This document shows positions 57,101 through 64,000 of a stretch of DNA of 64,000 nucleotides, in pieces. The notes beneath the pieces are model-generated. The model ran no database searches and was not told the DNA's origin. It saw only the letters and a list, made by a program, of their open reading frames with translations. The stretch covers positions 204,233 to 268,232 of the forward strand of contig BQMJ01000018.1 in assembly GCA_025991245.1 (NCBI GenBank), given 5' to 3'. The first letter of the stretch is position 1. Each line of letters starts with the position of its first letter. Source of the DNA: Galdieria partita. Lineage: Eukaryota; Rhodophyta; Bangiophyceae; Galdieriales; Galdieriaceae. Position numbers and translations under genes: made by a program.

Positions 57101-59129
57101 CAATAAAGACACCGATTTTGAAAATAACCTATAGAGAAAAGAAAGACAACAAGAGAAATAGAATCTCTAGAAAGTTGAAGAATTCTCATAGACTACTTGT
57201 CTTTATTGAATAAGTATCTCTAATTGTTCTCATGGGTGGACATTGGTGACAATGCAAAGGATAATAAGAAGAAGTGTCCAAAATGCATGTTCATAGAAAA
57301 ACTTACCATATTCTCTGTCGGAACCAATTCAATACTCTTGTCAAATTGAAATACTCAAAAGAAATTTTAAATATTTAAGGAGAGAAACAAAAACAACAGG
57401 ATGATTACAAAGAACACGAAAGAAAATACAACAAAATCATGGAGGAAAAGTGCTCTTGAGAGATATGTTTCTCTTCAAGCTGTCATTTAAAGCATAGTCA
57501 AATTGACATAATCCAAGTTGCTATAGACCAACATTGAACTTTTGTGGCTAGATTGCTAACTGTTTAATTCATTTGAGGTTTTTTTTATGGCAAAAACGTG
57601 GCTTACTTTGTCTTCATCATATATATATATATATATATCAACAGTACAATTCGAGTATAATATAATGCCGATCAACATAAAATAGGACAGAATGAACCCA
57701 GTTACCATAAGAAAGCAAAAAAGAGTATTTTCAAAAAAGAGGTGTCTGATAGAAGACACCACATAGTAAAAGCCAACAGTTGCAAGATTCTACTTTTCGA
57801 AAAACTGTCGCTTTTCAATATCGAAAACGACTATAGTGAAACAAGCCATGCAATAGGTTAACTGTAAAAATTACCAAATTTAGATTTCGCAATATATCAA
57901 ATTCATAACCAAATTGCTCAGCTCCCTCAAAAAAATAAAAAATTCAATAAAAGTGAAAGAAATGGAACAATTCGATATCGCTTACATGCAATAAAAATAC
58001 AACTGTGGGGGGTGATTCCAAAAATTTCAAAGGACGAATTACTTTGTCACTCGAGATAAATTGGCAAAATCACAAAAATCTTCAAGAATCTTGACACAAT
58101 TTCGCAAGTATTGTGACCAAATCTAAACCACTTAATTTTATACTCTATTAGATTCTTTTACGACGATCTAGTGAATTGAGAAAAACACATGCTTTTTAGA
58201 AAAAAAATGAAAATTCGTGTCTTTTCAAAAAAAACAGTTTAACTGTTTTTCTGAAGTTATCTACGGTTCATTAGAAGAGCGATAAAAATATCGTCTCGAA
58301 CAGAGTCTATGAAAAAAGAAAGAATTTAGGGAGGTCGACCCAAGTGAAAAAATTATAGAATTTCAATACAGTATTTGTCCTTTATGGCATCAGTATTTCT
58401 AGTTGTTCTCAGGAGTAACCAGTAGGTGGCAATGTGAAATTTAGTAAAAAGAAAAGTTGAACAAATCTTATATAGAAAAAATCAATATATTCTCATCTCG
58501 AACAGTTTTTGCATATGTGAAATAGAACCTAGGAAAGCTTCATTACACATTCAAGGATTATAAGACATAGAAAACACAAGAAAAACAGCAGTAGTACTAG
58601 AAGAGAAATGATCAAACAAGTGAACTTTCTAAAATGTGAACAAAGAGCCTAAACGACAATTGAATCTTCTAGCTCATTCATTCTTAAAAAGTAACAATTG
58701 AACAAAAATCTGTGACATAAGAGTGCACACTGACAAGCCGACAAAGAGATTCAAAATTTGACATTGTAGAGAATAGATACAAGGTGGCTCGAAAAGTTTA
58801 CCAAAACACAAAGTATTGCTTTCAAAAATCTAAGAATAGCATAAGCACTGTTTACTTCTTGCTAAATATGTATACCGATACTATCTTTCAAGTAAGGCTA
58901 CTCAAAGAATGAAGCAAGCAGTGTCTCAAGACCATCAAAAAGCAGAAACGACTTACCAAATGGTTAAATTTTCAATAGCATTGCACCGTAGAATACAATA
59001 AAATGACCAAATAACAATACTTAGAATTTTGCTACATAAGACAAATTTCTAAAAACGATTCTAATAAGGTAAGGTTCAACCATGAAGATCTTGGCGAAAC
59101 CTTTGAAACGAAAGTTTCGAAATTATTCA
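54101..59129. other. A-rich subtelomeric DNA
   Basis: About 5 kb with the plus strand markedly A-rich and frequent stops in all frames. Faint internal repetition is visible, for example the segment near 57,195-57,260 resembles that near 58,375-58,440. A (AT)10 run lies at 57,619-57,638. No gene supported. Confidence 0.6.
57619..57638. repeat. (AT)10 microsatellite
   Basis: Perfect AT dinucleotide run in A-rich subtelomeric DNA. Confidence 0.9.
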
Positions 59130-62100
59130 TATTCAAAGCTTATTATTATGTATGCACTGAAGACAGCAGCGATCTTAATAAGAAAAATCAGTAAACAAAG
59201 AACATCATCGCAACAATGTAGTACCTATATAAAAAGACAAACTCAACGAAAAAGCTACTATGTCACCAAGGCATAAAAATTTACAAAAATTCCAAAACTT
59301 GTGACAACAACAAAAAAGAAAAAGACTTCAGCATTTCATTTTCAGTTTTATTGCATTGGCATTATGAAACGGTATTGAAGAGAAGTTTTTGCAATATATC
59401 AAAGGGGAATAGGCAATTTTTGCATTACCAGTTTAGGACTTTCTTTATACGGTTTACTAAAGGAACAATATCAAAACCAATTTTAGAAAAAAGCCATAGA
59501 AAAAACGTTTAGAGAAATAAGAACTTGAGAATATATTGAGAAATTTTTAAGTACCACTTGTTCTTTACATCGTTGGTACCATGAATCTGTCCTCGTCAGG
59601 CAGATATTTCTCAATTGTGTGAAACAAAGTAAAAAAGTTACAGCAATCTGCTCACAGAGAAAAAAAAATACAATACTTTTGATGAAAGGGAATTTAGTAA
59701 CTATATCACGTAGAAATACAGGAGAAAAAGAAACTTGTTTTTCTCATTGGAAGAAAAGTAGTAAAACGGAGTGACAATCCATGAAAACAGCAATGAAGGC
59801 AGAAAATACAAAGAAATGAAAATGCTACTTAGTGGCAGATTGTTCTAATGTTGCGACGACTTGTTCGCGTACATTTCTTGCACTTTAGACTAACGTCACT
59901 AGAAGGGTACCATTTAAACGAACCACCTAGAATCTCAAAACGATACAAAAGTAGCAGAAAATTGTGCATTTTTAATAAAATTTGAACTTAAGAAGGAATG
60001 TAAAAAACTAACTCCAGTTTTCAATCCAAAAAAAGTTTAAACAAGATGTAGCTGACAGGAAACCAAACTTGGTCAGTAGCACAGAAAGCAAAAAAAGTAA
60101 AACAATACTTAACTATTCTTTGGCAGAAAAACATAAATAAGAAACCGGACATAAACAATTCACTCTGCCCACTCCTACTTTGAGACTACTAGAGCTCAGT
60201 GAATTGAAAAACTAGGTACGTTTTGGCTGAAAGCAACAAGCATTTTTCGTCATTTTGGTTTTATAATACTTCATTAGGGTATGCTTTCAAGTTGAATATG
60301 TATATTTACCAAAACGTTCAAATACTGTTAAAAGATATTAACAGGGTGAATCTAGGTAAATTCATCCAATATAAGAAACCAAAAGGATATTTCATCAAAT
60401 AGATTCGGCACAAATACCACACAAAGCAAAGTCTCATAATATGAAAGAAAACAATTAATTTGCAATGAGTCAATCAAGAACGAAATTAATGATGCTTATA
60501 ACAACAAAAAAGCAACCATTCAAGAAAAACTCTCACAATTTCTAAACAGCTCAAAATTTCGAATTATTGCAAAGCAACAGAGAAATTCCTTAACTCAAAA
60601 GGGCTTTGAATTAAAAATAGCATCCTAAAATTTTAACTAAATACCCGTAGTAAACAACAAATACAAACAGACGAAGAAATAGCACACATTGCAAGTCATA
60701 TGCTCGTTGGTAAAACAAGTAGCACAGTTTGAGAATTAATTACTTTTACGAAACTAAAAGCAAAAGTAAAGGTCTTGATAGAATCAATTCGTTTTTTTCT
60801 CCAATGAATTGAGATTTCCAAAAACCTAATGGATCATCAAATGCGAATGACCCGGAACAGGCATTATATATGCACTGGCGATATCAACGAATTTAATAAG
60901 AAAAGGAATAAAGAAATATCATTATCGTTACCAAGTAATACCCATACAAACCTATATGAAAAGACAAATTTGCGAGAAACATTACTGTAACATTATTGCA
61001 CAAAAAATTCAATAATTTTTAAAATTAATGGCAACACTAAAAAAAGATTTCAGCATTTTAGTTTCAGTTCTATCATAATGGCACTATGAAAAGGTATTGA
61101 AGAGGCATTTATGCACTGTATCAAAGGGGAATAGGCAATCTTTGCATTATAAGGGCTACACTTGTATCCAAAGTTTATTAAAGAAACAATACAAATACAA
61201 ATTTTACGAGCAAACCATAGAATGAGAAATCAGAGAAATAGAAAGAAGAGGATATATTGAAGAATTTTCATTTACCACATGTTGTTTACATCATCAATAC
61301 ATTGAACCTGTTCTCGTGGGGTAGATATTTGTCGACCGTGTGAAACGAAGTTAACACGTTACAGCAATCGGCTCGTAGAAAAAAAATAAAATGCTTTTAA
61401 TGAAAGGGAGTTCATTTGCTATATGACAATGAAATACAGAAGAAAAATGTTTTTTTCATTTATAGAAAAATAGTAAAAAGAAGGGACAACCCTTGAATGC
61501 AATAACGAAAACAACAAAGAATAAAGAGAGGAAAATGTTAATTGTGACAGATTGCTCAACTGTTGCGACGACTTCTTCGCGTACATTGCTCGTTTTTTAG
61601 ACTAACGTAGCCAGAAGAGTACCATTTAAACGTGAGACTTGAAATCTCAAAACAATGCAAAAGAAGAAGAAAATTGTGAACTTCAAAAAATCTGAATTAA
61701 ACGAGGAATGTAACAACTAACTCTAGCTTCCAATCCAAAAGAATCTTAAACAAAATGTAGCTGACAGGAAACCAAACTTGGTCAGTAGCACAACGAGCAT
61801 AAAAAATAAAAAATACGTAGCTATTCTTTGACAAAAAGCATAAATAAGAAACCAGACACAACCAATTTACTTTGCGTACTCCTACTTTGGGACAACTAGA
61901 GCGCAATGGATTGAAAAACTAGGTATGCCCTGGCTAAAAGCAATAAGAATTTTTCCTTATTTTGGTTTTCTAGGCTTCATTAGGGTATAATTTCTAGTTA
62001 AATAAGCATATTTAACTAAACTTTCAAATACAATTGGAAGATATTAACAGGGTGCTTCAAGATAAATTCATCCAATATAAGAAACCAAAAGGATCTTACA

Positions 62101-62560
62101 CCAAATAGATTTGGCACAAATATCAGACAAAGCAAAAAAAATAATGTGAAAAACATATAAATTTACTGTTCCACTAGGTCAATCAAGTACGTCGGTAATA
62201 ATGCTGATGACAACAAATAGGAGCGACTTGACAAAAATGTTCACAATTTCTAAATACCTCACAAATTCGAATTATTGCAAAGCAGCAGAGAAATGCTTCA
62301 ACTCAAAAGAGCTTTGAATTAAAAATACCATCTTAAAATTTTCCTTAAATTTCCAGGCCTTCCCTTAATGAACAACAAATACAAACATACAAGACACTGG
62401 CTCACAAGGCGAGTCATTTTATCACTAGCAAAAAAAGAAGCACCATTTAAAATTGACTAATTTTACGAGACTAATAGCAAAAGTAAAGGTCTTCATAGAA
62501 AAACATCGCTTTTTTCTTTAACAAATCAATATGACATAGAAGGTGATAATTGTTCAAATG
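59130..62560. repeat. Diverged tandem duplication, unit about 1.71 kb
   Basis: Two head-to-tail copies, about 59,130-60,850 and 60,850-62,560. Paired landmarks keep an offset near 1,709 bp: tagctgacaggaaaccaaac at 60,050 and 61,759; tcaaaggggaataggcaat near 59,399 and 61,120; gcaaaagtaaaggtctt near 60,761 and 62,470. Copies differ by many substitutions and small indels, so the duplication is not recent. No ORF is conserved between them, which argues for a subtelomeric satellite-like repeat rather than duplicated genes. Confidence 0.85.
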
Positions 62561-63203
62561 CGGAAGGTCTGATACAGGGCAATAGGAACTCCTTTTATCC
62601 GGATCAATTAAGTTTTGTTTAGGTTTAGTACTGTTTGAATCCAAAGTCACATACTATAGAAAATAATAAACAGGATACATAAAAGAAAATTCATCCATTA
62701 TATGAAAACTCAAGAATTCTCTGCACATTATAAAGGGCCTTAACTAAGAACTAAAAAAAATGTAATAAAAGCTTTAATAATTTGCTTTACAACTTGGACA
62801 ATAAAAGAGAAAGGACATAAGGCTAAAATCAACCAAAAAAGTTTTTCATTGAAACAAACCGCTTAAAATTTAAAATCGGCACAACACACCAAAAGAACAG
62901 CTAAGCAGAAAAGGACAATAATTAATTAGCGAGGACATGTAAAAATTTTTTTGTGATTCTAAGTGTTCCCGCAATCAAACTCAAATCCACAAACAAAAAG
63001 AAGAACAAACCAAAACTCATATGGCCATTAGAAAAACCTTTATAAAAACTTGCGGCTTAATTAATTATACTAGAAGCAAGCATAAAACGATTGATTGAAT
63101 TGAAGGACTTTCGTCTGTGATGCATTCACGAAAAAAAAACAGTGAACTCTAAAATACACGTAGCCTGACAGAAAAGAGTATGCATTTTTCTTTCTTATTC
63201 AGG
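62561..63203. other. Subtelomeric DNA adjoining the telomere
   Basis: About 640 bp of A-rich sequence with no gene seen. Its right edge passes into degenerate telomere repeats. Confidence 0.5.
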
Positions 63204-64000
63204 CTTTACTGAGGTTCTACTGAGGTTGTACTAGGTTTTATTAGCTTTTATTTAGGTTTTATTAGCTTTTATTTAGGGTTTATTAGGGTTTATTAGGTTT
63301 TATTAGGGTTTATTAGGGTTTATTTAGGTTTTATTAGGGTTTATTAGGGTTTATTAGGGTTTATTAGGGTTTATTTAGGGTTTATTAGGGTTTATTAGGG
63401 TTTATTAGGGTTTATTAGGGTTTATTTAGGGTTTATTTAGGGTTTATTTAGGGTTTATTTAGGGTTTATTTAGGGTTTATTAGGGTTTATTTAGGGTTTA
63501 TTAGGGTTTATTAGGGTTTATTTAGGGTTTATTTAGGGTTTATTTAGGGTTTATTAGGGTTTATTAGGGTTTATTAGGGTTTATTTAGGGTTTATTTAGG
63601 GTTTATTTAGGGTTTATTAGGGTTTATTAGGGTTTATTAGGGTTTATTTAGGGTTTATTAGGGTTTATTAGGGTTTATTAGGGTTTATTTAGGGTTTATT
63701 TAGGGTTTATTAGGGTTTATTAGGGTTTATTTAGGGTTTATTAGGGTTTATTTAGGGTTTATTAGGGTTTATTTAGGGTTTATTTAGGGTTTATTAGGGT
63801 TTATTTAGGGTTTATTTAGGGTTTATTTAGGGTTTATTAGGGTTTATTTAGGGTTTATTTAGGGTTTATTTAGGGTTTATTTAGGGTTTATTAGGGTTTA
63901 TTAGGGTTTATTAGGGTTTATTAGGGTTTATTAGGGTTTATTTAGGGTTTATTTAGGGTTTATTTAGGGTTTATTAGGGTTTATTAGGTTTATTAGGGTT
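63204..64000 (+). repeat. Telomere: mixed TTTATTAGGG and TTTATTTAGGG repeats
   Basis: From about 63,280 to the end the sequence is almost only two interleaved units, a 10-mer TTTATTAGGG and an 11-mer TTTATTTAGGG. They occur in irregular order and in roughly similar numbers. The G-rich strand runs 5' to 3' toward the window end, as required for a real chromosome end. From about 63,204 to 63,290 units of the same length are degenerate (TTTACTGAGG, TTCTACTGAGG, TTGTACTAGG, TTTTATTAGC), the usual inner edge. A 9-mer lacking one G occurs near 63,985. Confidence 0.95.

Noticed and set aside
63280-64000. CRISPR-like or minisatellite array
   Set aside because: Units are contiguous without spacers, G-rich toward the window end, and of telomere type.

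Overview
The window is nuclear DNA of a unicellular red alga. It ends in a true chromosome end: from about 63,204 to 64,000 the plus strand carries G-rich 10- and 11-base telomere-type repeats running toward the end. Short GT-AG introns (mostly 45-65 bp), very small intergenic gaps, low GC, a red-algal light-harvesting protein and a fused RibBA enzyme together suggest a Cyanidiophyceae-like genome, most likely Galdieria. The genus is an inference; no marker here proves it.

Region 1 (1-35,881) is a dense housekeeping block of 22 genes. In order: SDA1 (60S ribosome assembly), a PABPN1-type poly(A)-binding protein, TAF9, an unrecognised gene, a heat shock factor, a plastid-type Ski2-like helicase, RPL10A, RPL31, a malate dehydrogenase, a methyltransferase with a twin-arginine motif, NDUFS6, MSH2 (10 exons), RibBA, an ARP4-like actin-related protein, an unknown protein with a myristoylation motif, topoisomerase III, UNC50, an ANP32-like acidic LRR protein, an Lhcr-type antenna protein, SKP1, a G-patch protein and a LanC-like protein. 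A small Ser-rich unknown, an RWP-RK factor and an S9 peptidase close the block. Many pairs are divergent or tandem with 12-290 bp between them, so promoters must be shared or lie inside neighbours. Exon structures were worked out by hand from reading frame, homology and GT-AG sites.

Region 2 (about 36-50.2 kb) is sparse. It holds two long ORFs and one decayed copy of a P-loop ATPase family. Both long copies share the same layout: Walker A near residue 62, Walker B near 183, a TGGVP motif near 304, and a C-terminal segment resembling a degenerate PD-(D/E)XK nuclease. One copy has a probable SAM-like tail. Next comes a frameshifted Crypton/Ndc10-type tyrosine recombinase relic with a GCR1_C-like DNA-binding tail.

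Region 3 (50.2-63.2 kb) has no gene I can support. It becomes strongly A-rich on the plus strand and contains a diverged tandem duplication with a period of about 1.71 kb. Region 4 (63.2-64 kb) is the telomere, with progressively degenerate repeats on its inner edge.
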